This document shows positions 1 to 9,284 of a stretch of 64,000 nt of DNA, piece by piece (positions within the stretch are counted from its first letter, which is position 1; each line of letters begins with the position of its first letter). Both the position numbers and the translations under genes were made by a program. The stretch is from CAZJLP01 sp964546955. GTDB lineage: Bacteria > Verrucomicrobiota > Verrucomicrobiia > Opitutales > Opitutaceae. The notes beneath the pieces are model-generated. The model made no database searches and had not been told where the DNA came from. It saw only the letters and a program-made list of their open reading frames with translations. Where the stretch lies: contig CAZJLP010000007.1 in the NCBI GenBank assembly GCA_964546955.1, positions 59,666-123,665 of the forward strand, written 5' to 3'.

Positions 1-693
1 GGCAGCCACGCCTATCTTCTCCACCGCCGCTACCATCTGTCCCACGCGCTGGTCGAGCAGCTGGATCGCTGCGGCCGTCTCTGGCGCGGAAGGCCCGTAG
101 TCGTGGCCCGCGCGATTCGTATCCTCCAAATAGAAGGTAATCACAGCCGGTCTCTGCGCGACGGGGAGGTTCAGCCACTCTACCGCTTCAGCCAGCCGCT
201 CTTCAAACGGAAGGCGGGGATCGAACGGCTTCCAGAAAGTCGGACGATGTCCGGCAATCTCCGCTTCCGAACCGACCCAAAAAGAACACGCACTTCGGCG
301 GCCCTGCTTTGCCGCGGTGACCCAGATGGGCTCGCCGCCCCACCATTCGCTTTGCCGAACCGATTGCGGCAGATTGTAGATAAAAAACTTCCCCGTGGCG
401 GAGTCGAAAAAGCGGTTGTTGACGATCCCATGTTTCGCCGGCCGCAGTCCCGTCACGATCGAATAATGGTTGGGAAAAGTATTGGAGGGAAAAACGGGAA
501 TCAACGCCCGAGCCGATACGCCCTTTGCGCGAAACGCCCGCAAATTGACCGTCTCCTTGGGGTACAGGTCGCAGTAGTCCCAGCGGAATGCATCCAACGA
601 CACGAGGATGACCGGCGGGCGCTCCGCCGCTGCGGCCGCGAAGCTGGCCATGAAGCAAATTCCGGCCATCCAGGTCCTGAGATGCATTGTCAT
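1..693 (-). CDS. Type I phosphodiesterase / nucleotide pyrophosphatase (NPP) family protein, truncated by the window edge
   Basis: The gene runs off the left edge; 231 codons are visible. A short signal peptide (residues 1-23) is followed by the alkaline-phosphatase-superfamily core. VILVSLDAFRWDY carries the first metal-binding Asp (D34). FPSNTFPNHYSIVTGL carries the predicted Thr nucleophile (T72). Near the edge, YLEDTNRAGHDYG supplies the second set of metal ligands. NPP enzymes cleave phosphodiester or pyrophosphate bonds in the periplasm or outside the cell; the substrate here cannot be told. The ATG overlaps the stop of the upstream mannonate dehydratase gene by four bases (ATGA), so the two are probably translationally coupled. 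The C-terminal part, with the remaining His/Asp ligands, lies outside the window. Confidence 0.85.
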   Translation of the reverse strand, partial: MTMHLRTWMAGICFMASFAAAAAERPPVILVSLDAFRWDYCDLYPKETVNLRAFRAKGVSARALIPVFPSNTFPNHYSIVTGLRPAKHGIVNNRFFDSATGKFFIYNLPQSVRQSEWWGGEPIWVTAAKQGRRSACSFWVGSEAEIAGHRPTFWKPFDPRLPFEERLAEAVEWLNLPVAQRPAVITFYLEDTNRAGHDYGPSAPETAAAIQLLDQRVGQMVAAVEKIGVAA

Positions 694-1754
694 CCCAAGC
701 CCTTCAACGCGGCTCCAATCCAGCCGAGCGCGTGAGCCATGCCGGCGTGCCAGGGAGCCGCGCAGGTCAACTGCGGCGTATGATCGGGGATGATCACTCC
801 CTCGAAACCGGTCCGCTTCAAGGTCCGGAGTACACGCAGCATGTCGACCTCTCCATCGTCGAGAAACGTTTCCCAATAGCGCGGCGCCTTGCCTCTGACA
901 TTACGCAGATGCACATAAGCGATCCGCTGTTGTCTCCCATAGCGTTCGACGGCCTCGTACACGTTGCCTTCGGTCATCTCCGCGATAGAGCCGACGCAGA
1001 ATTCAAGGGCGAAGGCGGGACTCGAATGGCGGTCGATAATTTTCTGATAAAGATGGGGTTGGTAGACCAAACGCCCCGTGCGACGCAGTTCGGGGACGGG
1101 CGGATCGTCCGGGTGAAGCGCGAGTTTCACGCCCGCTTTTTCCGCCACCGGCAAAACTTCGTCCAGAAAACGCTCGTGCCGCCTCCACACTTCGTCCGCC
1201 GAGACGGGCGGCAGCGTGGCAAGCTTGGCCTGGGGGTCGTACACCATGTTCCACACCATGCCGGCCGGGAGAGGTCGATCGTCGACTCGCTCCATGCCCA
1301 CGCTGAGCGCCTGCCCGCGGGCGACGGGGGCCGACACGCGGCCCGCGACCCCGGCAAGGCTGAAATTGTAACCCAGCACGGGCACGCCCGCCGCGCCCAG
1401 TCGGCGGATGAGCGTCTTGACGTTTTCGATCTGCCGCCCGCGTTCCGGGCCGTCGAGGAGGATGTCATGCCAGTGCGCGGGGTCCAGGTTCTCAATTGCC
1501 GCGAGCACCAATCCTTCGCTTTCGATCCCACGGCGCAGCGCAGCAAGCTCCGCTTCGGTCCACAGCACGTTCGGATTTCCCGCCAACCCCCAACCGCGAT
1601 CCCCACCCACGGGCTGATTGTCGGAAGCCGCGTCTGCCCTCCCGTTGAAATAGTCCACGAGATGAGCAACCACGTGCGTCGCGCCGCATTGGCGAGCGAA
1701 GCGAAAATGGTCCCGATCGAGATGGTGGCGATACAGGCCGAGCCCAAGTTTCAT
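690..1754 (-). CDS. uxuA: Mannonate dehydratase family protein (UxuA-like)
   Basis: The protein has 354 residues from the chosen ATG and begins MKLGLGLYRHHLDRDHFRFA. This resembles the conserved N-terminus of the mannonate dehydratase TIM-barrel family, and later segments (AHLVDYF, LALHPDDPPVP, FCVGSIAEM, YVHLRNVRG, PDHTPQL) also fit. The family dehydrates D-mannonate to 2-keto-3-deoxygluconate, the common entry point for glucuronate from polysaccharides. The frame stays open upstream to 2018, but that extension has no family-like sequence and would overlap the divergent TonB receptor; a second ATG at 1835 has a GGAAG upstream and is the main alternative. The stop overlaps the NPP gene start. 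Enzymatic specificity within the family is inferred. Confidence 0.82.
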   Translation of the reverse strand: MKLGLGLYRHHLDRDHFRFARQCGATHVVAHLVDYFNGRADAASDNQPVGGDRGWGLAGNPNVLWTEAELAALRRGIESEGLVLAAIENLDPAHWHDILLDGPERGRQIENVKTLIRRLGAAGVPVLGYNFSLAGVAGRVSAPVARGQALSVGMERVDDRPLPAGMVWNMVYDPQAKLATLPPVSADEVWRRHERFLDEVLPVAEKAGVKLALHPDDPPVPELRRTGRLVYQPHLYQKIIDRHSSPAFALEFCVGSIAEMTEGNVYEAVERYGRQQRIAYVHLRNVRGKAPRYWETFLDDGEVDMLRVLRTLKRTGFEGVIIPDHTPQLTCAAPWHAGMAHALGWIGAALKGLG

Positions 1755-1967
1755 ACGCACTCTCTGAGTCAAGCGCCCGGAGGAGTAAACTCCGTTCCGC
1801 CGGAAGCCGGGGCCGGTATATTCAACGATGTGCATGGGGATCGGCTTCCTTGGCCGCCGCGCCGCAGTAGACGTCCATAGGCCTCGGTGCGCTGGGTAAC
1901 GTGGCTCCGCTCCCGACGCCCAGCGACTCAGTTTCCCCTCGTTAAGCGTATCCGCCAGCCCCCTACC

Positions 1968-4298
1968 ATGCAAATCCCGGTTCCGTCCGTGCGCCGCCCC
2001 GCGCGTCGTTTTTTCCAACGCGCCGCGTTTTCCAGCACCCCGCTCGCGACGCTTCTTGTCGCCCTGCCCCTCGCCGCCCAGACCAATCCCGCCTCGACCT
2101 CCGCCTCCGCGGATGAGGCGGTTCGCCTCCCCGAATTCACCGTCTCGAGCGAGAAGGCCAATCGCTACGCGCCCGGCGACAGTATTTCCGCCGCGCGCAT
2201 CCGCACCGCGCTGATCGACACGTCGGCGTCCATTTCGGTCATCTCGTCCGATTTCTTGCAGGACATCGGCGCCCAGAGCATCCTCGACGCCACGCGTTAT
2301 ATTTCCGGCGTCTCGGCCGGACGCGCCGCCGGCCTGGGCGGCATTCGCGACCGGCAGGTCATCCGCGGCTTCGAGAACGACAACCGCACAGTGGACAACT
2401 TCAACGCGGATTATCAGGTCAATTTTGATCCTCAGTTCATCGATCGAATCGAGGTCGTGAAGGGTCCCAACTCCATTCTAGCGCCCACCGGAACGCCCGG
2501 CGGCTCGATCAACGTGATCACAAAATCACCGAAATTCACCCGTGCGAACATGCTCGCGCTGGAAGTGGGACGCTACGACTCGCAAAAACTCACCGCCGAC
2601 ACCACCGGCCCGCTTCCCTGGGGAAACAACAAATTGGCCTACCGGATAGTGGCAAACGTCCAAGACACCGAGTCGTTTATGCCCGGGCGGATCAAATTGT
2701 GGGCCATGGAGGCCGCTCTGACTTGGAAAATCTCGGCCACTTCTCAAGTCGTATTCAAATACTTCGGCTCCGATTGGACCCAGGAAGGCGCGGTCGGCGC
2801 GGCGAATACCTGGGGCATTGGCGTCGATCCGAGCCTCCCTCATGGTGCCACGCTCTACAAGACCACGCCAGCCGCCCTTGGCTTCACCTATCGCGGGAAA
2901 AACGGAGTGGCCGACTGGAGCACGCGCAAAAACCGGATCAATATGCCCACCGTCGAGTACACGGTCGGCCTCGGCGACAAGGTTAACATGCGTCTCGCCG
3001 CGAACTGGCTGAACAACAAGTTCGGCCAGGATCAAGGCTTGCCCTCGGTCCCGAACATCTCGGCAAACCGCTACAATCCCTTCACGGGAGAAGTCACGCC
3101 CAACCAGACGTGGGCGTTGGTGAGCGGGGTCTGGACCCCCACCTTTTCGTTGCTCTGGGACCCCACAAACATCCCGCGGACGGCGACCTATGTTCAATCG
3201 CTGATTCAGACCACCCAGATCCAGCACGACTTCGCCGCGTCGTTCAAGGCTGGTCCGGTCTCCATCCAGCCTGTCGCCGGCTGGTCTTATACCAACAACC
3301 TTAACTTCCCGAATTTCACGCGTTCCGCCCCACTGCCGTCAATAAACCTGTTCGCCCCGGACGACAATCCGGCCAAACCGGAGAAGTCGACCTACACGCT
3401 CGCGACGTTCAGTTCAGGACATAACCGACAGACCCAGGCTTACGCCTTTACCCGGCTCGGCGCGCTCGACGAGCGCGTCTTTGTGACGGGTGGTATCGCC
3501 CGTGTCTGGCTGGACAACGTGTCCACTAATCTGCGGACCGGAGTGGTTGGCACACTTAAGGACAACCATGACACCCACCTGCTCGGTGTCTTGGGTAAAC
3601 CGCTGCGCAACGTCTCGGTGTATTATAGCTACTCCACCAACGCCAGCGGCACTACTTTTAATAACCAGCCTCTCTGGCGCACCGGCAAGCAACACGAATG
3701 GGGAGCGAAAACCGACTTGTTCGAACAACGCGTTTCGCTCTCAGCCGCCTACTTCGATATCGTGCAGGACAATCTGACGACCCCCAATCCGGCCTTCAAC
3801 GTCGACCCGAACAATAACCCACAAACCTTGCTTTCAGATCAAACCAACTCAGGCATCGAATTCGAAGTGAAAGGAGGGCTCACGAAAAACCTATCCGTCA
3901 TCGCGAGCTATACGAAGCAAAAGTTGCGGGACACGTTCGGACGTCGACCGCGCAACATCGCCGACGAAACCGCGGGACTTCTTCTAAGCCAGCACATGCC
4001 CGCCGGGAGTCTCAAGGGGCTGAACCTCTTTGCTGGTTTCACCCATCAGGGGAAGACCGCCGGCGAGACACCCGTTTCGTCAGCCACTCCCTTGGGGGTC
4101 ATCCAGCAAGTGGGGTTCTACGTGCCGGCTTTCACGATCTTCAATGCTGGAGCGGGCTATACGTGGCGCTCCTACTCCTTCAATCTCAACGTCGACAACT
4201 TCACAAACACCAAAGGCTTCTGGCAAGCGGCCGGCCGCGGTGCCGTTCCCCCCATCCCTGGCATCAACGTGCGCTTCACGACCACAGTTCGCTTCTAG
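1968..4298 (+). CDS. TonB-dependent outer-membrane receptor, siderophore/sugar type
   Basis: The protein has 776 residues from the ATG at 1968. The N-terminus shows a basic stretch and hydrophobic signal (to about residue 40, ending LPLAAQ). A TonB-box-like segment follows (VRLPEFTVSS), then a plug domain with SISVISSDFLQDIGAQS and the conserved IDRIEVVKGPNSILAPTGTPGG. The remainder alternates short beta-strand-like segments and ends in aromatic VRFTTTVRF, as outer-membrane barrels do. The gene is divergent from the mannonate dehydratase gene across about 213 bases that should contain both promoters. Uptake of a sugar acid or oligosaccharide is plausible from context, but the plug resembles ferric-siderophore receptors as well, so the ligand is open. 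An in-frame upstream start at 1887 gives an arginine-rich leader unlike a signal peptide. Confidence 0.88.
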   Translation: MQIPVPSVRRPARRFFQRAAFSSTPLATLLVALPLAAQTNPASTSASADEAVRLPEFTVSSEKANRYAPGDSISAARIRTALIDTSASISVISSDFLQDIGAQSILDATRYISGVSAGRAAGLGGIRDRQVIRGFENDNRTVDNFNADYQVNFDPQFIDRIEVVKGPNSILAPTGTPGGSINVITKSPKFTRANMLALEVGRYDSQKLTADTTGPLPWGNNKLAYRIVANVQDTESFMPGRIKLWAMEAALTWKISATSQVVFKYFGSDWTQEGAVGAANTWGIGVDPSLPHGATLYKTTPAALGFTYRGKNGVADWSTRKNRINMPTVEYTVGLGDKVNMRLAANWLNNKFGQDQGLPSVPNISANRYNPFTGEVTPNQTWALVSGVWTPTFSLLWDPTNIPRTATYVQSLIQTTQIQHDFAASFKAGPVSIQPVAGWSYTNNLNFPNFTRSAPLPSINLFAPDDNPAKPEKSTYTLATFSSGHNRQTQAYAFTRLGALDERVFVTGGIARVWLDNVSTNLRTGVVGTLKDNHDTHLLGVLGKPLRNVSVYYSYSTNASGTTFNNQPLWRTGKQHEWGAKTDLFEQRVSLSAAYFDIVQDNLTTPNPAFNVDPNNNPQTLLSDQTNSGIEFEVKGGLTKNLSVIASYTKQKLRDTFGRRPRNIADETAGLLLSQHMPAGSLKGLNLFAGFTHQGKTAGETPVSSATPLGVIQQVGFYVPAFTIFNAGAGYTWRSYSFNLNVDNFTNTKGFWQAAGRGAVPPIPGINVRFTTTVRF

Positions 4299-4315
4299 TC
4301 CGCCACCGGGCGGAC
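4298..4315. terminator. Short hairpin between convergent genes
   Basis: GTCCGCC and GGCGGAC form a 7-bp stem with a 4-base loop immediately after the TonB receptor stop and 17 bases beyond the end of the convergent gene. There is no T-tract on either strand, so it may be only a weak or Rho-assisted terminator. Confidence 0.3.
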
Positions 4316-4332
4316 GGGAATCGGCACGCCGG

Positions 4333-5700
4333 TCAACGATCGGCAAAGGCCAAGCGAGTTTCTCCCACAGGTTCGCTGAAACCGCACAGCGCCAAGCCGC
4401 GGCGGGCTTCGGGCGCCTTCATAAATTGATTCCACACAAAACCGCTGCGCGCGTTTTCCGCCATGATAAGGGTGATGCCTACATCGATCGCGATGACATC
4501 CCGGGAAATCCACCCGGTATGAGGATTGAAGGCGTCCGGAAAGCCGTAACGGCCCCAGACCGCGTCCCCACCGATCGCACGCATGGTCATCAGCGCTTTG
4601 AGGCACTCACGCGGCGCAAAAGGCATCGATCCCCCGGGCGCGCAGGGCACGATCGTGCCGTCCAAACGAGTTTCAGTCGGGTAAGGACCACCCCAATCGA
4701 CATAACCTTTGGCGCTATCCGACGCGGTGATCCCCCAAAGATCGAGAGACCATAGCGAAAATTTGTTCACGAGGGCCGCGCACCATTCGCGTTGCGCCAG
4801 GGTGGCGTCGACCGAATTGCGCCAGTAGTCAGCGTAGGCGTCCTGCCGGCCCCGGAAGTCGAACCACGCATGTGAATATTGGTGAGTAAAAAGCGGGGGG
4901 CACTCGATGAAGGTGCGGTCGCCATACGTCTTTACGGGCCGATTCCACGCGCTCCAGCTTTCGGGGGGAAGAGCGTTAGTCGGCGCACCGATGCCCAGGA
5001 GATACATTCCCAGCATCTCGCTGTAACTGTCCCAGCGCGCCTTCAGAAACCCCGTCTCCGGCTTCCACCCGTGAGTCAGCGTCTTGCCTCCGTTGAGGGC
5101 CCAAGCCCAGTCCACGCGATTGTACAATTCCGAGACGACCGCAGTCACTTCCGCGTCCTGCAAATACTCGCGCGCGGTCAAAGCTCCCTTGAGGAAGAGC
5201 GCGGTATCGATTGTGGAAGCCTCTGACTTCCACACCCGGCGGCCGGTCCGAATATCGACAAAATGATAGAGAAACCCCCGTTCGTGGTCCACGTGGTCCC
5301 GAATAAAGCGCAGGACCTGGAGCGTGCGCTGCACCGTTTCCTCCCGCGCGATCCATCCCCGATGATCGCCGATGCAGTAGGCGGTCAAAGCAAAACCCGT
5401 GGCCGCGACACTGGCCGGGGCGTTGCTGGGCGACGCGTCCGCGCGCGCGCGATCCCGCGTCAGGCCCGACTTCGGATCGCTCTGCTCAATAAAGTAACGC
5501 AAAGCCCGCTTTTCCAGATCGTCCAGAAAAGTCCGGGAGGGTTCGACCCCAGCCTCTGCCGGAAACGGCATATGCGGGCCCTTGTCCGGCAAACGGGCGC
5601 TCGTGAGGAAGATACAACCGGCCGCTATGGCCGCCAACCCGATCCAACGCCTTTCGAAAAGGGCGGCGGAAACTCGGAAATGGGGGCGGGAACTGGCCAT
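4333..5700 (-). CDS. Glycoamylase-like (PF10091-type) secreted glycoside hydrolase
   Basis: The protein has 455 residues from the ATG at 5700; an in-frame ATG at 5820 would add 40 residues with no clear role. A basic segment and a hydrophobic stretch (RRWIGLAAIAAGCIFL) form an export signal, possibly a poor lipobox at the Cys. The body is alpha-toroid-like: LEKRALRYFIEQSDPKSGLTRDRA, SVAATGFALTAYCIG, STIDTALFLKGALTAREY, HQYSHAWFDFRG, GGSMPFAPRECLKALMTM and NPHTGWISRDVIAIDVGITLIM. These match the putative glucoamylase family that includes GH144 endo-beta-1,2-glucanases. Hydrolysis of a beta-glucan in the periplasm is the best guess; substrate is not determined by the motifs. It converges with the TonB receptor gene. 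Confidence 0.8.
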   Translation of the reverse strand: MASSRPHFRVSAALFERRWIGLAAIAAGCIFLTSARLPDKGPHMPFPAEAGVEPSRTFLDDLEKRALRYFIEQSDPKSGLTRDRARADASPSNAPASVAATGFALTAYCIGDHRGWIAREETVQRTLQVLRFIRDHVDHERGFLYHFVDIRTGRRVWKSEASTIDTALFLKGALTAREYLQDAEVTAVVSELYNRVDWAWALNGGKTLTHGWKPETGFLKARWDSYSEMLGMYLLGIGAPTNALPPESWSAWNRPVKTYGDRTFIECPPLFTHQYSHAWFDFRGRQDAYADYWRNSVDATLAQREWCAALVNKFSLWSLDLWGITASDSAKGYVDWGGPYPTETRLDGTIVPCAPGGSMPFAPRECLKALMTMRAIGGDAVWGRYGFPDAFNPHTGWISRDVIAIDVGITLIMAENARSGFVWNQFMKAPEARRGLALCGFSEPVGETRLAFADR

Positions 5701-6337
5701 GGCGGGAGCGGATGTATCGTGTATCGTCACAGGCGGCCGCCCGCTTTTGCCCGAACCGCCCAGAAAGCCCAAAATGAGGGAAACACCTTTCTTGCGCGGG
5801 GAGAGCCGGGGGCCGGTCATTCGTAGTTTTTTATTGAATACTTTTTGATCGATTATCCGCCTGCGGGCCGGAACCCGTTTTCCTCAGACCGCCCGGAAAG
5901 CGGGCGGCGGATGAGCCGATCAGACTGGGAAAACCCAGGCCACCGAGGCGGCAAACGTGTCGTTCTTCCGACGGACGGACGAGAGAGGGAGCTAACAAAC
6001 CTATATCGGCGCAACGGCCGCAAAAATTGAGAAAATCGCGGAACTATTTTTTAATATTTAGCTGGTATTTCCGGCCGCCGGGCCGCTCGCGAAGGCCACT
6101 GCGAAACCCATCGGAAAAAGGCAGAGGAAGATGCAATTGAGAAACAGGGGACCAATGTGCGCTCACAAGCTTTTTCGCGGCGAGCGACAATGAAAGTTGG
6201 GAACCGATTCTGGCGCGCTTTTTGCAAATCTTGACGGACCGCTCGCTGGGCGAACGGGCGACGTTCACGCCGTTTCTGCTGACCGTTCGCAGCGAAGCGT
6301 CTCGCCGCTTTCCCGAAATCTGTCTCATTAGTTCACC
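5701..6337. other. Intergenic region without a supported gene
   Basis: About 637 bases separate two divergent genes, with an AT-rich patch at 5822-5850 and another at 6046-6062 that could hold promoters. A GC hairpin (CCGCCCG, 5-base loop, CGGGCGG) lies at 5889-5907. Open frames here lack family-like sequence or start sites, so no gene is called. Confidence 0.5.
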
Positions 6338-7393
6338 ATGAACCGTCGATATCCGGCGTTGGACCTTGTAGCTTTTGCCTGCTCGCTTCTCCAGCGAGCG
6401 GGCCTCGGTCATGACAAAGCGGCGGTCACGGCAGAAATCCTCGTGGAAGGAGATCTCCTCGGACACACCACGCACGGACTGCAATTGCTTCCCGCCTACC
6501 TTGCCGACCTCGATTCAGGCAAGATGGCGAAAGAAGGTGCCCCGCGCGTCTTGGCGGATTTTCCCGCCGCGGTGACGTGGGATGGGATGCGACTCCCCGG
6601 ACCCTGGTTGACCCGCCAGGCCCTCGCGCTCGCGGCGGTCCGCGCAAAAGTGTCGGGCACCTGCACGGTTCTGGTGCGTCGCAGTCATCACATCGCCTGC
6701 CTTGCGGCATATCTCAAACCCATCGCCGACCAAAACCTCGCGGCCATCGTCACTTGCTCCGATCCGAATGCGGGCGGTGTGGCGCCTCACGGAGGAGCGC
6801 GCGGGGTTTTTACTCCCAATCCGATCGCCGCGGCTTGGCCCACGCGCGGAGATCCGGTCATCCTCGACGTCTCGCAATCGATCACGACACATGGTCTCAC
6901 GCGACGTCTTCACGCGGAGCGCCGCAAGCTCCCTGGAACCTGGCTCCTCGATGCTTCGGGCAATCCCACCGACGATCCCTCGGTGATGTTCGCCCAGCCT
7001 CCCGGCGCGCTGCTGCCCACAGGTGGATTGGATCACGGACACAAGGGTTACGCCCTGGGATTGTTGGTCGAGATGTTGACCGGCGCCCTTGCCGGTCATG
7101 GGCGCGCCGATCCGCGCGAGGGCTGGTCGGCCACGATCTACGTCCAGGTATTCGTGCCGGCCTTGTACGGGGGTCTCGATGACTTTCTGCGCCAGACCAC
7201 CTGGCTCTCACAAGCGTGTCAGGCCACTCCTCCCCGACCCGGATTTAATCGAGTCAGGCTTCCGGGCGAGAGCGGCTTGCGCAAACGCGAAGAACAGCTG
7301 GAAAATGGAGTCGTTCTGTACCCGGGAGTCCTCGACGCACTGAACCCGTGGGCAGAGAAGCTCGGCCTCGCTCTGCCCGTCCCGGCGGCGTGA
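6338..7393 (+). CDS. Ldh2/malate-lactate dehydrogenase family oxidoreductase
   Basis: The protein has 351 residues, the usual length of the family, and no signal peptide. Characteristic segments are EGDLLGHTTHGLQLLPAYL near the N-terminus, VRRSHHIACLAAYL (the catalytic-His region), SDPNAGGVAPHGGARGVFTPNPIAAAWPT and the glycine-rich GGLDHGHKGYALGLLVEMLTGAL. This family uses NAD(P)H to interconvert 2-oxoacids and 2-hydroxyacids (malate, lactate, ureidoglycolate, 2,3-diketogulonate). Near polysaccharide genes a sugar-acid substrate is plausible. It converges with the fucosidase gene 80 bases downstream. No strong Shine-Dalgarno precedes the ATG. Confidence 0.85.
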   Translation: MNRRYPALDLVAFACSLLQRAGLGHDKAAVTAEILVEGDLLGHTTHGLQLLPAYLADLDSGKMAKEGAPRVLADFPAAVTWDGMRLPGPWLTRQALALAAVRAKVSGTCTVLVRRSHHIACLAAYLKPIADQNLAAIVTCSDPNAGGVAPHGGARGVFTPNPIAAAWPTRGDPVILDVSQSITTHGLTRRLHAERRKLPGTWLLDASGNPTDDPSVMFAQPPGALLPTGGLDHGHKGYALGLLVEMLTGALAGHGRADPREGWSATIYVQVFVPALYGGLDDFLRQTTWLSQACQATPPRPGFNRVRLPGESGLRKREEQLENGVVLYPGVLDALNPWAEKLGLALPVPAA

Positions 7394-7473
7394 GAAGAGG
7401 ATCGACGCTGTTTTTTGCCGGAAAAGCGCATCGGCCACATCGGCGCGGTGCGCTTTACAAGGGGCAGTCAGAT

Positions 7474-9207
7474 TTACGGTTTCGGATTCGCTATTTTCAG
7501 CGTGACTGCGCGCAGTTTCATTAACTCCTGTCGCGGAGCCGAGGTCGGTTTCAGCACGATATCCGTCCGGCCCTTGTCCAAGGCGATCTTGCCAAGGACG
7601 AAGCTCTTGTACTCGGTGCCGGTCGCTTCGGTCTTCCCGGCGAGTTGCCGGTCGCCCACGGTGAGCGCGAACTCGTTGCCCGCGCTGGCTTCGCTCGCGG
7701 CATACAAAAGCGTGACTTCGTAGATCGCCGCCTGGTCGACCTGAACATCCCACTTGGCGACATCGTCCGCGGCGCGCCAGTGCCCCAGATTCAATTGTGT
7801 GTTTCCTTCGACCCGCACGTGCGGTCCGGACAGGTCGGCGGCATCGCAGGGCAAATGGAGCGTGCCGTCCTCCGCCGCCCCGATCGCGGGTGGAGGCAGG
7901 GCGTCGACCTTGTCCACGCCTTCTAGGACAACGATACTGTCGATCGGATCGGGCGCGGCGCCTTTTAGAGTGAGCCGCAAACCCTCGGCGGATGGCGTGA
8001 ACGGCACGGCGGTGTTCGGATCCTTGAGCAGGTAGGCCCGCTTGGCCCCGCTGCGCATCGGAACGAGGAGCGTGCCGTCTTTGGGCCATTCGAAAATGTG
8101 AAGGAAAAGCTTGCCCGGCTTCTGCGTCGCCCGGCCCCAGGACAATCGACGAAACGGACTCGCCGTCGTGGCATAGACGGCCTCGCCATTCGAGCGCAGC
8201 CAACCGCCGATCTCCTTCAAGGCTTTGATGCTGGGTTCGGGAATTTCACCCCCGGCGGTCGGACCCACGTTCAGCAGATAATTGCCCCCCTTGCTCGCGA
8301 TATCGACCAGGTTCCGCACCAGTGTCTGCGTCGATTTCCATTCATGATCGTAGGATTTGAAGCCCCACGTCTTGTTCATCGTCATGCATGACTCCCAGTC
8401 CCGGGGATAACCGGTAGCCGGAATGCGCTGCTCCGGAGTCTCCGTGTCCCCCATGTAGCCGCCGCCGAGGCGGTTGTTCGTGATGATTCCGGGTTGGAGC
8501 TTGATCAAGGGATACAGCATTCCGGCGCGCTCCGGATTCATGCCTTCCGGTGTGTCCCACCAAAGCACCGCCACCGGGCCGTACTTGGTTAATATTTCTT
8601 TCACCTGCGGCACCGCTACATTCTTGATGTAATCGTCCATACTGCCCTTCTGCGCATCGTCCCAGGGGCCGCCCCGGGCCGCCCCGCCGGGATGATGCCA
8701 ATCCTGGGCCTGCGAATAATAAAACCCCAGCTTCATCCCGTGCTTCTGGCAGGCGTCGGCCAGTTCCTTCAGGGCATCGCGCTTGAAGGGTGTCGCGTCG
8801 ACAATATTGAAGTCGCTGGCGGCGGACTTGAAAAGCGCGAAGCCATCGTGGTGTTTCGACGTGATCACAATGTACTTCATCCCCGCCTCCTTCGCGAGCC
8901 GCACCCAGGCATCCGCATCGTATTTCACGGGATTGAACTGCTTGGCCAGGGCGGCGTAGTCGGCCACGGGTATCTTGGCCCGCAGCTGTATCCATTCACC
9001 AATACCATCGATCTGCTTGCCGTCCCAGGTGCCGGCCGGCACGGCATAGAGGCCCCAGTGAATAAACATCCCAAAACGGGCCTCCCGCCACCAGCGCATG
9101 CGTTCGTCGCGCTGGGCAGGGGTTTCCGGGGTTTCAGCGGCGGGAGCCACAAAAGGCAATCCCAGCGATAACAAGGCAAGCAGGCGCAGCAGGGGAAGGG
9201 GGGTCAT
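7474..9207 (-). CDS. Alpha-L-fucosidase, GH29
   Basis: The protein has 577 residues from the ATG at 9207, with a signal peptide (LLRLLALLSLGLPFVAPAAE). The GH29 catalytic barrel is clear: RWWREARFGMFIHWGLYAVPAGTW, YIVITSKHHDGFALF, SDFNIVDATPFKRD, KLGFYYSQAQDWHHP and VAVLWWDTPEGM, whose Asp (about residue 213) is the expected nucleophile. NYLLNVGPTAGGEIP closes the barrel. A C-terminal beta-rich module (about residues 470-577) resembles a carbohydrate-binding or accessory domain. It should release terminal alpha-L-fucose from polysaccharides or glycoproteins outside the cytoplasm. An in-frame start at 9285 is less likely because it puts 26 extra residues before the signal peptide. Confidence 0.9.
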   Translation of the reverse strand: MTPLPLLRLLALLSLGLPFVAPAAETPETPAQRDERMRWWREARFGMFIHWGLYAVPAGTWDGKQIDGIGEWIQLRAKIPVADYAALAKQFNPVKYDADAWVRLAKEAGMKYIVITSKHHDGFALFKSAASDFNIVDATPFKRDALKELADACQKHGMKLGFYYSQAQDWHHPGGAARGGPWDDAQKGSMDDYIKNVAVPQVKEILTKYGPVAVLWWDTPEGMNPERAGMLYPLIKLQPGIITNNRLGGGYMGDTETPEQRIPATGYPRDWESCMTMNKTWGFKSYDHEWKSTQTLVRNLVDIASKGGNYLLNVGPTAGGEIPEPSIKALKEIGGWLRSNGEAVYATTASPFRRLSWGRATQKPGKLFLHIFEWPKDGTLLVPMRSGAKRAYLLKDPNTAVPFTPSAEGLRLTLKGAAPDPIDSIVVLEGVDKVDALPPPAIGAAEDGTLHLPCDAADLSGPHVRVEGNTQLNLGHWRAADDVAKWDVQVDQAAIYEVTLLYAASEASAGNEFALTVGDRQLAGKTEATGTEYKSFVLGKIALDKGRTDIVLKPTSAPRQELMKLRAVTLKIANPKP

Positions 9208-9284
9208 GGCCTTCAACAATACCAGGAAAAACGATAACGCAATTCCACGCTTCGCAATCCGGACGGCCGGGTTGCCCCGCGGCA

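Noticed and set aside
103..735. Plus-strand open frame over the NPP gene
   Set aside because: It is antisense to the NPP-family gene, has biased low-complexity sequence and no recognisable motif.
5889..5907. GC hairpin as a terminator
   Set aside because: It has no T-tract and lies between divergent genes, where a terminator is not expected.
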